Assembly (NCBI RefSeq): GCF_014284235.1
Contig: NZ_JACOGD010000008.1
Span: 207,802-271,801, forward strand
Reading direction: 5' to 3'
Length of the DNA: 64,000 nucleotides
Origin: Cognatundibacterium curvum
GTDB lineage: Bacteria; Pseudomonadota; Gammaproteobacteria; Burkholderiales; Burkholderiaceae_D
A program made the position numbers and the translations under genes. Positions 54,735 through 64,000 of this stretch are shown piece by piece (the first letter of the stretch is position 1; each line of letters starts with the position of its first letter). The notes beneath the pieces are model-generated. The model saw only the letters and a list, made by a program, of their open reading frames with translations. It was not told where the DNA came from and did no database searches.

Positions 54735-56717
54735 CTATTTTAACAGCCTCAGCTCCGCTCTTGCGACTGCTTCTGAGGTTCCGCGTACCACGATCACATC
54801 ACCGCTCTGTAAAACCAGCGTATCGTCCGCTTCCTGCCTGGCCTTGCCGCGCCGTATGGTATGGATATCCACCTCCAGCTCGGCCAGCGCCAGCTCGGCA
54901 ATGCGCTTGCCAACCGCGCTGGCACGTTCGCTTAAGGTGACTGAGTGTAAGCGGATTTGCATGGCATCCGGGCTATCCGCCACATCACTGGCACCATGGA
55001 AGAAGCCACGCAGCGATTCATAACGCTCATCGCGCGCAGCCTGCACCCGGTGCACCACGCGCCGCAAAGGCACACCCAGCAAGACCAGTGCATGCGAAGC
55101 CAGCATCAGGCTTCCCTCCATCAGCTCAGGCACCACCTCGGTGGCACCGGCGTCGCGCAGCTTTTCCAGATCGACATCATCATGGCTGCGCACAATCACT
55201 GGTAAGCCCGGCTGCAGCTCGTGCACAAAGTGCAAAATCTTCAGCGCTGATGCCGTGCTGGTATAAGTAATGACCAAAGCGGCAGCGCGGTGTATGCCAG
55301 CCGCGACCAGGCTTTCCTTACGTGCGGCATCACCATAAGACACGTTGGCACCGGCCGTCTGTGCTTCACGTACGCGGTCCGGGTCCAGATCCAAGGCGTG
55401 ATAATCGATTTTTTCTTCACTCAGCAAACGCGCCAGATTCTGGCCGCTACGACCGAAACCCGCGATGATCACATGTTTGCGGGTCGACATCGTGCGCGCA
55501 GCGATTTGCGTCAGGGCCAGCGACTGCATCATCCATTCATTGGCAGAAAACTTCATCACGATTGCATCCGACTTGGCCAGGATGAAGGGCGAGACCAACA
55601 TAGACAGCACCATCGAGGCCAGAATCAGCTGCAGCAGTTGCGGGTCTATCAGGTTCAGCGCACCGGCCTGATTCAATAAAACAAAGCCGAACTCACCTGC
55701 CTGCGCCAAGGCCAAGCCGGTACGCAGGGCGACACTGGTGGATGAGCCAAACAGACGTGCCAATCCAGCAATCAACACCAGCTTCAGCAGCAAGGGGCCG
55801 ATAAACAGGAACAGCACCATCCACACATTCTGCGCCACCAGCTTCAGATTCAGCAGCATGCCTATGGTGATAAAGAACAGACCCAGCAACACGTCACGGA
55901 AGGGCTTAATATCCTCTTCCACCTGATGCCGGTATTCAGTTTCAGAAATCAGCATGCCTGCGACGAAAGCGCCGAGCGCCATCGACAAACCGGCTTTCTC
56001 GGTCAGCCAGGCCGCACCCAGCGTGATCAGGAGCAGGTTCAGCATGAATAATTCCTGCGAGCGTCGCTTCACCACCAGCTTAAACCAGCCACGCATCAGG
56101 CTCTGCCCGACCACCAGCAGCAAGACCAGCACCAGCACGGCCTTGCCACCGGCCCACAGCAGGGTAGTGACTATATTGTCTGAGTGGGTAGCAAGCGCCG
56201 GTACCAGGATCAGCAGCGGTACCACGGCCAGATCCTGAAATAACAGGATGCTGATAATCTGACGGCCATGCAGGCTTTCCAGCTCCAGGCGTTCCGTGAG
56301 CATTTTCGACACAATCGCTGTGGATGACATGGCAAGCGCGCCACCCAATGCGAATGCGGCTTCCCAGCCTATCTGAAAGAACTTGGGCAAGCAGTAGCTG
56401 GCCAGCCAGCCACTGCAGAGGCTGGCCAGGATAGTCACCAATACCTGCGCCATCCCAAGTCCAAATACCTGCTTGCGCATGGCCATCAGCTTGGGCAGGG
56501 AGAATTCCAGCCCGATTGAAAACATCAGAAACACGACGCCGAATTCCGCCATTTCATGAGTCACTGCGCCATCTTCAGCAAAACCCAGGCCAAATGGGCC
56601 AATGACCACACCGACCACCAGATAACCCAGTATCGGCGGCAATTGCAGCATGCGGAAAGCGACCACCCCCAGAACGGCGGCGGCCAGTAAAGATAAGGTG
56701 GTGTCGAGAGCATTCAT
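54735..56717 (-). CDS. CPA2-family cation/proton antiporter with TrkA-N and TrkA-C domains (KefB/YbaL-like)
   Basis: A 660-residue inner-membrane transporter. About 12-13 transmembrane helices (residues 1-385) include [23 protein letters not shown] and [15 protein letters not shown]. An RCK/TrkA-N nucleotide domain (about 415-530) has [18 protein letters not shown] (G-x-G-x2-G) followed by DLDPDRV. A TrkA-C domain closes the protein (about 575-660). Such proteins exchange K+ or Na+ for H+ and are gated by NAD(H) or glutathione adducts. The substrate is not decided here. It is divergent from kdsD. Confidence 0.88.
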   Translation of the reverse strand: MNALDTTLSLLAAAVLGVVAFRMLQLPPILGYLVVGVVIGPFGLGFAEDGAVTHEMAEFGVVFLMFSIGLEFSLPKLMAMRKQVFGLGMAQVLVTILASLCSGWLASYCLPKFFQIGWEAAFALGGALAMSSTAIVSKMLTERLELESLHGRQIISILLFQDLAVVPLLILVPALATHSDNIVTTLLWAGGKAVLVLVLLLVVGQSLMRGWFKLVVKRRSQELFMLNLLLITLGAAWLTEKAGLSMALGAFVAGMLISETEYRHQVEEDIKPFRDVLLGLFFITIGMLLNLKLVAQNVWMVLFLFIGPLLLKLVLIAGLARLFGSSTSVALRTGLALAQAGEFGFVLLNQAGALNLIDPQLLQLILASMVLSMLVSPFILAKSDAIVMKFSANEWMMQSLALTQIAARTMSTRKHVIIAGFGRSGQNLARLLSEEKIDYHALDLDPDRVREAQTAGANVSYGDAARKESLVAAGIHRAAALVITYTSTASALKILHFVHELQPGLPVIVRSHDDVDLEKLRDAGATEVVPELMEGSLMLASHALVLLGVPLRRVVHRVQAARDERYESLRGFFHGASDVADSPDAMQIRLHSVTLSERASAVGKRIAELALAELEVDIHTIRRGKARQEADDTLVLQSGDVIVVRGTSEAVARAELRLLK

Positions 56718-56903
56718 AAAGACATTATTGCCGAAAATGCTGGCAAACCGGTGTTTCCATTGAATAAATTGCTCGATTTCAAGAAAGTCTGTCGCTGGAT
56801 AGGCTGAGTATGCTCACGCGCGCCTGATACACTCCTGTGAATCGGCGACCACCCGGATGCCATACAGATTCCGGTAAAGCAAATTATGTTACATCTGGCA
56901 GAG

Positions 56904-56931
56904 TTTTTGCTTACAGGATTTCGTTTATACT
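56904..56931 (+). promoter_or_regulatory. Promoter candidate placing the start point at the kdsD ATG
   Basis: TATACT at 56926-56931 with TTTTTG 16 bp upstream (56904-56909). Six to seven bases beyond the -10 is the kdsD ATG (56938), and no Shine-Dalgarno sequence lies between. If used, it would make a leaderless mRNA. Confidence 0.35.
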
Positions 56932-56937
56932 TCGTGC

Positions 56938-57978
56938 ATGAATCAATTCACTGCTCCCTTAACCTCTGACGACACGTCAAAGTCTGGCTGCACCAGTGCA
57001 GCGCAGCGGGCGGTCATGCTGGCCGCAACTACCCTGCAAATTGAAGCCGATGCACTCCATCATCTGCGGCAGCGCCTGCAGGCAGAAGATGCCGCTGCTT
57101 TTGCGCAGGCGGTCGACATGTTGCTGTCCTGCAACGGCCGTGTGGTCGTTTCCGGCATCGGAAAATCCGGTCATATTGGTCGCAAAATCGCAGCGACTTT
57201 CGCCTCTACCGGTACGCCATCTTTTTTTGTCCATCCAGCCGAAGCAGCCCATGGCGATCTGGGGATGATCACTCCGCAGGATGTGTTTATTGCCATTTCT
57301 TATTCCGGCGAAGCGGCCGAGCTGATGTCCATCGTCCCCATCATCAAGCGTCTGGGTGTGAAACTGATCGCGATGACCGGTAAGCCGCAATCCAGTCTGG
57401 CGCAAATCGCTGATGCGCACCTGAACCTGCATGTCGAAAAAGAAGCCTGCCCGCTGAATCTGGCACCAACTGCCAGTACCACCGTCACACTGGCGCTGGG
57501 CGATGCACTGGCGGTTGCGGTACTTGATGCGCGCGGCTTTCGCGAGGAAGACTTTGCGCGCTCGCATCCAGGGGGCGCCCTGGGGCGCCGCCTGCTGACC
57601 CATGTCAGAGACGTCATGCGTACCGGGGACGCAATTCCCAGCGTGACGCCGGATACAAAACTGACCAGCGCCCTGCTTGAAATCACCAAAAAAGGTATGG
57701 CGATGACGGCGGTGGTGAATGCAGAAAATCAGATCGTCGGTGTGTTCACGGACGGTGACTTACGCCGCATGATGGAGACCGTACAGGATTTCACACAAAT
57801 TTCAATTGCCGATGTGATGCATTCGAATCCACGCCGCATACGTCCGGAACAACTCGCGGTCGAAGCTGTAGAGATTATGGAAACCTACCGCATTAACCAG
57901 TTACTGGTAGCGGATGCAAACGGCCGTCTGGTCGGTGCGCTGCATATCCACGATTTAACCCGTGCCAAGGTGATCTGA
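56938..57978 (+). CDS. kdsD: Arabinose-5-phosphate isomerase
   Basis: First step of Kdo synthesis: ribulose 5-phosphate to arabinose 5-phosphate. 346 residues: SIS sugar-isomerase domain (about 45-190) with SGIGKSGHIGRKIAATFASTGTP and FVHPAEAAHGDLGM, then a pair of CBS domains (from about 220) with GVFTDGDLRRMME. No ribosome site precedes ATG 56938. It heads the operon kdsD-kdsC-lptC-lptA-lptB-rpoN, in which Kdo supply and LPS export are combined. The next gene starts inside its stop (TGATG). Confidence 0.95.
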   Translation: MNQFTAPLTSDDTSKSGCTSAAQRAVMLAATTLQIEADALHHLRQRLQAEDAAAFAQAVDMLLSCNGRVVVSGIGKSGHIGRKIAATFASTGTPSFFVHPAEAAHGDLGMITPQDVFIAISYSGEAAELMSIVPIIKRLGVKLIAMTGKPQSSLAQIADAHLNLHVEKEACPLNLAPTASTTVTLALGDALAVAVLDARGFREEDFARSHPGGALGRRLLTHVRDVMRTGDAIPSVTPDTKLTSALLEITKKGMAMTAVVNAENQIVGVFTDGDLRRMMETVQDFTQISIADVMHSNPRRIRPEQLAVEAVEIMETYRINQLLVADANGRLVGALHIHDLTRAKVI

Positions 57979-58502
57979 TGAGCGACTATTTACTTAAAGC
58001 GGCGCAGGTCAGGCTGATGATATTTGATGTGGACGGTATCCTGACCGATGGCAGTCTGCATTTTGGTCCTGAAGGCGAAGCTTTAAAAACCTTCAATGTA
58101 CTTGATGGCCAGGGCATACGGCTGCTGCAGGATGCGGGCATCGCGACGGCCATTATCAGTGCCAGACAATCGGCTATCGTGTCAAAACGTGCTGCTGATC
58201 TCGGTATCACCCATGTGCGTCAGGGCATACATGATAAGCAGTCTGCCTTCCTGAGTTTAATCGCAGAATTAGACATCCCTGCAGCAGCCTGCGGTTTCAT
58301 CGGCGATGACGTGATTGACTTACCGGTGTTGAACCGGGTCGGATTTTCTGTCAGCGTACCAAATGGTCACGCCGAAGTCCGGCAGCGTGTGGATTTCGTG
58401 ACGACTGTGGGCGGCGGCAAAGGTGCAGTGCGCGAAATCTGCGACATTATCCTGCGCGCCCAGGATAAGTATGATCAGGCTTTGGCACGCTATCTGTCAT
58501 GA
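57978..58502 (+). CDS. kdsC: 3-deoxy-D-manno-octulosonate 8-phosphate phosphatase
   Basis: HAD-superfamily phosphatase releasing Kdo from Kdo 8-phosphate. 174 residues, cap-less C0 type that works as a tetramer. Catalytic motif I is FDVDGILTDGSLHFG (nucleophile and acid Asp at residues about 18 and 20). Motif II is IISARQS, the motif III Lys lies in KQSAFLSL, and motif IV is FIGDDVIDLPVL. One-base overlap with kdsD and four-base overlap (ATGA) with lptC. Confidence 0.95.
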   Translation: MSDYLLKAAQVRLMIFDVDGILTDGSLHFGPEGEALKTFNVLDGQGIRLLQDAGIATAIISARQSAIVSKRAADLGITHVRQGIHDKQSAFLSLIAELDIPAAACGFIGDDVIDLPVLNRVGFSVSVPNGHAEVRQRVDFVTTVGGGKGAVREICDIILRAQDKYDQALARYLS

Positions 58503-59158
58503 AACGCCAAGTCACTATCGATCAGGCGCGCAGCTGGATGGGAGTGGCGGCACTGGGCGTCGTGGTGCTGGCCGGTATCTGGATCCATCAGGTCATACAC
58601 CGTCAGGGTGATGAAGCTGCAGGTCGTCTGCAAAATCGTAAAGAACCTGACTATTATGTGGAAAAATTTAATTTCATTAAATTATCCAATAACGGTCAGG
58701 CCAATTATCACGTTCAGGGCGATAAGCTGATCCACTTGCCGCAGACTGATCAGTATGAAATCACCAATCCACTGATACATAGTTTTGACGAACGCAGACA
58801 ACCGGTCACGATACAGGCCAAACGCGCGGTGGTAGAACAAAAATCTACCAATCCACTGTTAAACCGCAGCTATGATCAAGTCCATTTTTATGAGAATGTG
58901 ATCGTAGCGCAGACCTCGGCTGATCCCAAGAATTTTTTCCAGTTAAGCTCTGAATACCTGCTGATGCTGCCAGATTCAGACATTGTTAAGACGGATCAGG
59001 CAGTCCGTATGCAGACTTACAAAGTAGATGCCACTGCGATAGGAATTGAAGCGAACAACCTGACTCAACAAGTCAGCTTTCTCAGCAAAGTCCATATGCG
59101 TGTCAAGCGGCGCCCAGACCTGGCAACACCGCCCTCACAACCAGATATCAGGAAATAA
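58499..59158 (+). CDS. lptC: LPS export protein LptC
   Basis: Bitopic inner-membrane protein passing LPS from the LptB2FG transporter to LptA. 219 residues: an N-terminal transmembrane helix (about 15-33), then a periplasmic beta-jellyroll with YYVEKFNFIKLSNNGQANYHVQGDKLIHLPQTDQYEI. A C-terminal tail follows, somewhat longer than in E. coli (191 aa). Coupled to kdsC by a 4-bp overlap; lptA starts 4 bp after its stop. Confidence 0.92.
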   Translation: MKRQVTIDQARSWMGVAALGVVVLAGIWIHQVIHRQGDEAAGRLQNRKEPDYYVEKFNFIKLSNNGQANYHVQGDKLIHLPQTDQYEITNPLIHSFDERRQPVTIQAKRAVVEQKSTNPLLNRSYDQVHFYENVIVAQTSADPKNFFQLSSEYLLMLPDSDIVKTDQAVRMQTYKVDATAIGIEANNLTQQVSFLSKVHMRVKRRPDLATPPSQPDIRK

Positions 59159-59162
59159 ATAT

Positions 59163-59735
59163 ATGCACCTTTCTTTACGACACCTAGTCACTGTAGCCAG
59201 TCTGCTGATGTCCTGCACGCTGTCGCCATTCGCCCATGCAGAAAAAGCAGATGCATTGAAAGATGCGGTGATTGAAGCAGGTAAAAGCTTCTACGATTTG
59301 AAAAAAAATCTGAATGTGCTGTCACTCGGCGTCACCATCACTCGTGGCACGCTGTTGATTCAGGCAGATAATGCGACCATACAGGAAGAAAAAGACGGTA
59401 CACAGATCGTCACCCTGCTCGGAAAAAATCATGGTCTGATTACCTTCCGTCAAAAAATGGATGGCCCGAATGAGCGCTGGTTAGAAGGCGAAGCGGAAAA
59501 AGCTGTCTACAATGAAAAAACTGAAATCGTCGTTTTCACGACCCGTGCCAAGGTCCGCAATATTGAAGCTAACAAAGTAATGCAGGAACAATTCGGCGAA
59601 TATTTATCCTATGACAGCCGTAATGAAGTGCTGACCGGAACCAATAGCGTCAGCGGTGAACACGATACAGCCAAGCCACGGACTCAACTTATCCTGCGCA
59701 GCAAATCGGCGTCCGGTACAACACAGGCTCAATAA
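59163..59735 (+). CDS. lptA: LPS transport periplasmic protein LptA
   Basis: Bridges the periplasm as part of the Lpt filament. 190 residues: signal peptide ending AHA|EKADAL, then an OstA-type beta domain with [33 protein letters not shown]-terminal [29 protein letters not shown] region follows. ATG 59163 gives a normal signal peptide; the longer frame from 59100 lies in lptC and is dismissed. The lptB ATG comes one base after its stop. Confidence 0.92.
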   Translation: MHLSLRHLVTVASLLMSCTLSPFAHAEKADALKDAVIEAGKSFYDLKKNLNVLSLGVTITRGTLLIQADNATIQEEKDGTQIVTLLGKNHGLITFRQKMDGPNERWLEGEAEKAVYNEKTEIVVFTTRAKVRNIEANKVMQEQFGEYLSYDSRNEVLTGTNSVSGEHDTAKPRTQLILRSKSASGTTQAQ

Positions 59736-59736
59736 A

Positions 59737-60489
59737 ATGCTGGCTAAAGATAACACTTTGCAAGTCAAAGGGCTGAAAAAAAGCTATGGCGCGCGCCAGG
59801 TAGTCAGAGATGTATCGCTGATGGTGAAAAGCGGTGAAGTGGTGGGCTTGCTAGGGCCGAATGGTGCCGGCAAGACGACTTCGTTTTATATGATCGTTGG
59901 CCTGGTGCCGTCTGACAGCGGCGAGATAGGCATTAACGGTGTCGATGTTTCCGCATTACCGATTCATCAGCGTGCGGTGCTTGGCCTGTCCTATCTGCCG
60001 CAAGAGGCTTCTGTATTTCGCAAGCTGACGGTAGAAGAAAACATACGTGCCGTGCTGGAATTAAAAAAAGACAAGCGCGGCAAATTCCTGAGCAAGGACG
60101 AAATCAGTCAACGCCTGAATCAGTTATTAGCGGATCTGCAAATAGAACATATACGTGAAAACCCAGCCTTATCTCTGTCTGGCGGCGAGCGCCGCCGGGT
60201 GGAAATTGCGCGTGCACTTGCGACCGATCCCTTGTTTGTGCTGCTCGATGAGCCATTTGCCGGCGTTGATCCGATTGCGGTGATTGAGATACAACGCATC
60301 GTACGCTTCCTCAAAGGACGTGGAATCGGCGTCCTGATTACAGATCATAATGTACGTGAAACCCTGGGGATCTGCGATCATGCCTACATTATCAATCAGG
60401 GGGCAGTCCTGGCCAGCGGCAAGCCAGATGATATTATCCAAAACGAATCTGTGCGCCGGGTTTATCTCGGAGAACACTTCCGCATGTAA
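59737..60489 (+). CDS. lptB: LPS export ATPase LptB
   Basis: ATPase of the LptB2FG extractor. 250 residues: Walker [10 protein letters not shown] near residue 40, Q-loop [18 protein letters not shown], signature [18 protein letters not shown], Walker [14 protein letters not shown] and switch [10 protein letters not shown]. Very like E. coli LptB. lptF and lptG are not in the window and lie elsewhere, as usual. The longer frame from 59656 is inside lptA and not used. Confidence 0.96.
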   Translation: MLAKDNTLQVKGLKKSYGARQVVRDVSLMVKSGEVVGLLGPNGAGKTTSFYMIVGLVPSDSGEIGINGVDVSALPIHQRAVLGLSYLPQEASVFRKLTVEENIRAVLELKKDKRGKFLSKDEISQRLNQLLADLQIEHIRENPALSLSGGERRRVEIARALATDPLFVLLDEPFAGVDPIAVIEIQRIVRFLKGRGIGVLITDHNVRETLGICDHAYIINQGAVLASGKPDDIIQNESVRRVYLGEHFRM

Positions 60490-60500
60490 CCGGGCGCATC

Positions 60501-61973
60501 ATGAAACAAAGTCTGCAACTTCGTACTTCGCAACACCTTGCCCTGACGCCGCAACTGCAGCAGTCTATCCGTCTGCTGCAACTTTCCACGCTTGAGTTGC
60601 ATCAGGAACTGGAATCCCTGCTGATCGAGAATCCTTTATTAGAGCGCGTAGATGATCCTCTGGATCATGCCATCCGCCTGCTGGCCGACGGCGCAATAAC
60701 ACAGAATACCCCGGATGCTACGGCAGACAAAGATAGCAATGCCCAGAACGAACAGCCTGTGGCCGACAGTCCGGCAGAAGCCGACTTTGCCGCCAGCGAG
60801 AGTGTGAGCGCGGAAGACTGGAGCTTTGACGAAGTTCCATCCGGATCGCGCCAGGCAGACGACGATGATGGCCGGCCTCAGCTGGAAGCGGCCAGCATCA
60901 GTCTGCGTGAACATTTGCTGGAACAGATGCGCGTCAATCTGCGCGGTGCTCGTGACCTCGCCTTGTGTGAGCTGATTATCGATGCGCTCGATGATAATGG
61001 TTATCTGACTGAGAGTCTGGACGAGATCCACTCCAGCCTGCCGTTGGAATTGCGTGTGGAACCGGAAGAGTTGCAGTTTGCCTTAAATATGGTGCAGAGC
61101 TTTGACCCCCCCGGCATTGCAGCACGTAATCTGTCTGAATGCCTGGCATTACAGATACGCCGTCTCCCCAAAATTCCTGTCGTGACGCGCAGACTGGCGC
61201 TGGCGATTATTGAGCAGCAATTAAACTTATTCGCGCAGCGTGATTTCACGAAGTTAAAAAAAATCTTTGCCTGTGACGATGAGGATTTGCGGGAAGCGCA
61301 GGCTGTGATACGCCTGTGCGATCCACGTCCCGGGTCCGCCTTTGCGCAGCAGGCTGCAGACTATGTGGTACCCGATGTGATTGTGCGTAAATGTGGTCAG
61401 CAATGGCAGGTATTACTGAATCAGGATGTGATGCCTAAACTGCGTGTCAGCAGCATGTATGCACAAATGGCAAAAGATAATAAAAATGAATGCAGCCTTG
61501 GCACCCAGCTGCAGGAAGCACGCTGGCTGATCAAAAATATGCGGCAGCGCTTCGATACTATTTTGCGCGTTGCACAAGCAATTGTAGAAAGACAAAAGAA
61601 TTTTTTCACACACGGTGCTGTCGCCATGCGCCCCCTTGTTTTGCGCGAAATAGCTGATACACTAGGTTTACACGAAAGTACGATTTCTCGTGTAACGACC
61701 CAAAAATACATGCTGACCCCGCATGGGATGTTTGAGTTGAAGTACTTTTTCGGCAGCCACGTTGCGACGGAAACCGGGGGGGAAGCATCGTCCACCGCAA
61801 TACGCGCTCTCATCAAGCAGCTAATAGGAGCAGAAGACCAGAAGAGCCCACTCTCTGACAGTAAAATCGCAGACATGCTGGGCGAACAGGGTATGGTCAT
61901 TGCGCGACGCACCGTTGCCAAATACCGTGAAGCCTTGAAAATCCCACCAGTCAGTTTGCGTAAAACTTTGTAA
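60501..61973 (+). CDS. rpoN: RNA polymerase sigma-54 factor
   Basis: Sigma factor for -24/-12 promoters opened by AAA+ activators. 490 residues with the Gln/Leu-rich region I ([31 protein letters not shown]). An acidic region II (about 70-140) precedes the core-binding region, then an HTH ([19 protein letters not shown]). The RpoN box [10 protein letters not shown] lies near the end. Eleven bp after lptB; same order in most beta- and gammaproteobacteria. Confidence 0.97.
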   Translation: MKQSLQLRTSQHLALTPQLQQSIRLLQLSTLELHQELESLLIENPLLERVDDPLDHAIRLLADGAITQNTPDATADKDSNAQNEQPVADSPAEADFAASESVSAEDWSFDEVPSGSRQADDDDGRPQLEAASISLREHLLEQMRVNLRGARDLALCELIIDALDDNGYLTESLDEIHSSLPLELRVEPEELQFALNMVQSFDPPGIAARNLSECLALQIRRLPKIPVVTRRLALAIIEQQLNLFAQRDFTKLKKIFACDDEDLREAQAVIRLCDPRPGSAFAQQAADYVVPDVIVRKCGQQWQVLLNQDVMPKLRVSSMYAQMAKDNKNECSLGTQLQEARWLIKNMRQRFDTILRVAQAIVERQKNFFTHGAVAMRPLVLREIADTLGLHESTISRVTTQKYMLTPHGMFELKYFFGSHVATETGGEASSTAIRALIKQLIGAEDQKSPLSDSKIADMLGEQGMVIARRTVAKYREALKIPPVSLRKTL

Positions 61974-62093
61974 CTCAGTTCTTGTAATCACGGCTTTAAT
62001 TGCTATATATGATTTAGCTCAGTACCAATCAGATGAGATGAGCGCATCATCATAGCGAGTATTTAGCAAGTAACGTCACCATAGGAGCACAGT

Positions 62094-62438
62094 ATGAATC
62101 TCACCATCAGTGGACATCACGTCGAAGTCACTCCTGCAATCCGTGAATATGTACAAACTAAGCTGGAACGCGTCCGGCGTCACTTCGATCAGGTCATTGA
62201 TATTGCCGTCATCCTGACGGTCGATAAGCTCCGCGAGAAAGAGAAACGCCATAAGGCTGATATCAATCTGCATATCAGCGGAAAAGATATTCATGTTGAA
62301 AGTCTGGCGCACGATCTGTATGCCGCAATTGATGCACTGATAGACAAACTGGACCGTCAGGTGATCAAACACAAAGACAAGATCCAGGATCATCACCACG
62401 AAGCGATCAAACACATGCCTGACCCAGCGTCGGCATAA
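62094..62438 (+). CDS. hpf: Ribosome hibernation promoting factor (HPF/YfiA family)
   Basis: Binds the 30S subunit and stores or silences ribosomes in stationary phase. 114 residues, the short-to-medium form, with [20 protein letters not shown] at the start and the conserved [18 protein letters not shown] and [36 protein letters not shown] is a good ribosome site. In most relatives ptsN and hprK follow; here a terminator and an unrelated gene do. Confidence 0.95.
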   Translation: MNLTISGHHVEVTPAIREYVQTKLERVRRHFDQVIDIAVILTVDKLREKEKRHKADINLHISGKDIHVESLAHDLYAAIDALIDKLDRQVIKHKDKIQDHHHEAIKHMPDPASA

Positions 62439-62462
62439 CACATCTCCCTCAGGGGATCACTC

Positions 62463-62489
62463 AAAAGGACGCGGCTTGCGTCCTTTTTT
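62463..62489 (+). terminator. Terminator after hpf
   Basis: AAGGACGC / GCGTCCTT with a 5-nt loop, A run before and T run after. Confidence 0.92.
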
Positions 62490-62573
62490 GTTGGCATAAA
62501 ATGTAAGCAAAGTTTGATCTGCAGGCAGATCACAGCATAAAATTGCTGACCTTAATGAATTTTCTGATTCTCT

Positions 62574-63677
62574 ATGAGCGACTATCTTCTCACTTCAGTA
62601 CTCAACCAAATAGCTTACATCACGCTGGACAGGCCAAAGGCGCTGAATTCACTCTCGCTTGATATGGTACGTGGCATTACCGCGGCGCTGATGGCATGGC
62701 GCGATGATCCCGAAATACGCGCAGTGGTATTGCAAAGCAGTAGTGAAAAGGCCTTATGTGCAGGCGGTGATATCCGCTTCTTTTATGATGTAGGCACGGC
62801 CAGCCCGCGAGGCGACAGCGCATTACTGGAAGACTTCTTCACAGAAGAATACGCTCTCAATCATCTGATTCATTTCTATCCTAAGCCATATATCGCATTG
62901 ATGAATGGTGTGGTCATGGGCGGTGGCATGGGCATCGCCCAGGCAGGTCCGCAATCCTGTGTCAGGATAGTGACGGAACGGACCAAGATGGCGATGCCGG
63001 AAGTGAATATCGGTCTGTTCCCTGATGTAGGCGGCGGTTATTTTCTGTCCCGTACGCCAGGCCAATGCGGCAGTTATCTGGGTTTAAGCGGTGAAGTGAT
63101 CGGTGCTGCCGACGCCTTATATGCAGGCCTTGCTGACGTATTTATTCCTTCGACCGAGTTACCCGCATTGATGCAGCTGTTACATACCAGCGATGCCACT
63201 GACCTGCGCGCACGGATTCATCAGTTTGCAGCAGCTTACCGCGACCAGGCTGATCCTGCAGGTTCGCAACTGGCACAACAACGTAGCCTGATTGATTCGG
63301 TCTTCAGTGCGGACTCCGTCGCCGACATTATGCAAGCACTGCGCGAAGAAGGCAGCGATTTTGCACAAAAGACGGCGAACACTATGGCCAGGCGTTCACC
63401 ACTGATGATGTGCGTCACATTAGAACAACTCCGACGCAGTGCCACTATGACAGTGTCTGACTGCCTGCGTATGGAGCGCGATATGGTCAGACATTGCTTC
63501 AAACATGGCGAAGTGATTGAAGGCGTACGCGCCTTGGTGGTCGATAAGGACAATACACCAGCCTGGTCACCAGCCAGTCTGGAAGAAGTCAGCCGTAGCC
63601 AGGTTCTCAGTTTCTTTGCACAGGTGTGGCCAGACTATGCGCATCCTTTAAGAGAGCTTCAGGAACTCGCATTCTAA
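62574..63677 (+). CDS. Enoyl-CoA hydratase/isomerase family protein (3-hydroxyisobutyryl-CoA hydrolase-like)
   Basis: A 367-residue crotonase-fold protein. The length and motifs point to the HIBCH group, which hydrolyses 3-hydroxyisobutyryl-CoA in valine breakdown. Oxyanion and CoA motifs: ALCAGGDIRFFYD near residues 62-74 and NGVVMGGGMGIAQAG near 110. The catalytic-region MPEVNIGLFPDVGGGYFLSR has Glu and Asp as in HIBCH, and the C-terminus holds CLRMERDMV and EGVRALVVDKDNTPAW. Enoyl-CoA hydratase activity is an alternative. It stands alone between two terminators. Confidence 0.88.
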   Translation: MSDYLLTSVLNQIAYITLDRPKALNSLSLDMVRGITAALMAWRDDPEIRAVVLQSSSEKALCAGGDIRFFYDVGTASPRGDSALLEDFFTEEYALNHLIHFYPKPYIALMNGVVMGGGMGIAQAGPQSCVRIVTERTKMAMPEVNIGLFPDVGGGYFLSRTPGQCGSYLGLSGEVIGAADALYAGLADVFIPSTELPALMQLLHTSDATDLRARIHQFAAAYRDQADPAGSQLAQQRSLIDSVFSADSVADIMQALREEGSDFAQKTANTMARRSPLMMCVTLEQLRRSATMTVSDCLRMERDMVRHCFKHGEVIEGVRALVVDKDNTPAWSPASLEEVSRSQVLSFFAQVWPDYAHPLRELQELAF

Positions 63678-63733
63678 GAATGCTTGGCTATTCGTTTGAA
63701 TAAGTCTGAACTAACTGAGTAAAGCCTAGAAAC

Positions 63734-63773
63734 AACAAAGGGAGAACGCGCAAGCGTTCTCCCTTTGTTTTTA
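63734..63773 (+). terminator. Terminator after the crotonase-family gene
   Basis: A perfect 16-bp stem (AACAAAGGGAGAACGC and its complement) with a GCAA tetraloop, ending in a T run. Confidence 0.93.
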
Positions 63774-63780
63774 TTTTCTG

Positions 63781-63808
63781 ATTTTTGATTTTTGATTTTT
63801 GATTTTTG
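63781..63808. repeat. Tandem repeat, ATTTTTG x 4
   Basis: Four exact 7-bp units with a decayed unit before and after. Non-coding, between the crotonase-gene terminator and the rRNA terminator. Confidence 0.8.
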
Positions 63809-63884
63809 GTTTATGTTTTTCGCTCTTCGGCTGCTAGCAGCTTGCAAAGCGCAGAACCACAAAGCCTAAAGCACACCTAAAAGC

Positions 63885-63919
63885 AAAACCCCCCGTTACT
63901 ACTGTAACGAGGGGTTTTT
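63885..63919 (-). terminator. Terminator of the rRNA operon
   Basis: Leftward: AAAAACCCCTCGTTAC, loop, GTAACGGGGGGTTTT, just beyond the 5S rRNA end. It has a long stem with one G-T pair. Confidence 0.9.
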
Positions 63920-63925
63920 AAAGGG

Positions 63926-64000
63926 AGCCTGACGATAACCTACTTTCACACTGGTTGCAGCACTATCATTGGCGCAGAGTCGTTTCACGGTCCTGTTCGG
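63926..64000 (-). rRNA. rrf: 5S ribosomal RNA, 3' part (cut by the window edge)
   Basis: The reverse complement begins CCGAACAGGACCGTGAAACG, continues with the typical GCGCCAATGATAGTGCTGCAA region and ends GTAGGTTATCGTCAGGC. This is the 3' two thirds of a betaproteobacterial 5S rRNA. The rest of the rRNA operon lies beyond the right edge and is transcribed towards this window. Confidence 0.93.

Overview
The window looks like chromosomal DNA from a betaproteobacterium of the order Burkholderiales, most likely near the Oxalobacteraceae (an Undibacterium- or Herminiimonas-like organism). This is an inference from gene order and protein character. The supporting blocks are mutM / TPR lipoprotein / lolB / ispE / tRNA-Gln / prs / rplY, an SAH riboswitch followed by ahcY / small membrane protein / metF, and kdsD / kdsC / lptC / lptA / lptB / rpoN / hpf. 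A 5S rRNA of betaproteobacterial type runs off the right edge. Coding density is high. Most genes share one moderate-GC style, with one clearly AT-richer island at about 25.14-28.6 kb.

Layout. 0-8.6 kb: dynamin-like GTPase, DNA repair (mutM), outer-membrane lipoproteins, isoprenoid and PRPP synthesis, tRNA-Gln, ribosomal protein L25. 8.8-13.3 kb: gamma-glutamyltransferase facing a TonB-dependent receptor whose leader is a MITE-like repeat. 13.7-19.2 kb: 5-formyl-THF cyclo-ligase, lytic transglycosylase, GST, CCA-adding enzyme, acetyltransferase. 19.2-23.1 kb: amino-acid catabolism (ornithine cyclodeaminase family, Lrp-type regulator, hpd, phhA), with a second copy of the MITE-like repeat just before phhA. 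23.2-25.2 kb: a DUF2087-like protein and a ClpP/crotonase-fold secreted protein with an abnormal 5' end.

25.4-28.5 kb is the accessory island. It holds two translationally coupled genes. The first joins a ParB-like domain and helix-turn-helix to an OLD/AAA15-type ATPase. The second looks TOPRIM-like. The pair resembles the ATPase + TOPRIM logic of anti-phage systems such as PARIS and OLD/Gabija, but has an extra ParB module. It is the best candidate here for an undescribed system.

28.6-40.2 kb: two late lipid A acyltransferases, metK with a leader that can fold in two ways, then a group of exported hydrolases (M14, M4, M28, S9A), two of which share a C-terminal PPC domain. 40.4-46.2 kb: a heterodimeric ABC exporter with a degenerate ATP site, and a class A penicillin-binding protein. 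46.4-54.7 kb: methionine metabolism (metC with its own Lrp-type regulator, metF, ahcY under an SAH riboswitch), a diiron ODP-type protein, a porin with a PstS-like partner, and apt. 54.7-64 kb: a CPA2 cation/proton antiporter, the Kdo/Lpt envelope operon, rpoN, hpf, a crotonase-family enzyme, and the 3' end of an rRNA operon.

The methionine cycle genes metK, ahcY, metF and metC all lie in the window. Phenylalanine breakdown to homogentisate is covered by phhA and hpd, apart from the transamination step. Many outer-envelope functions (lolB, lpxL-type enzymes, kds, lpt, PBP, slt) are also grouped here.
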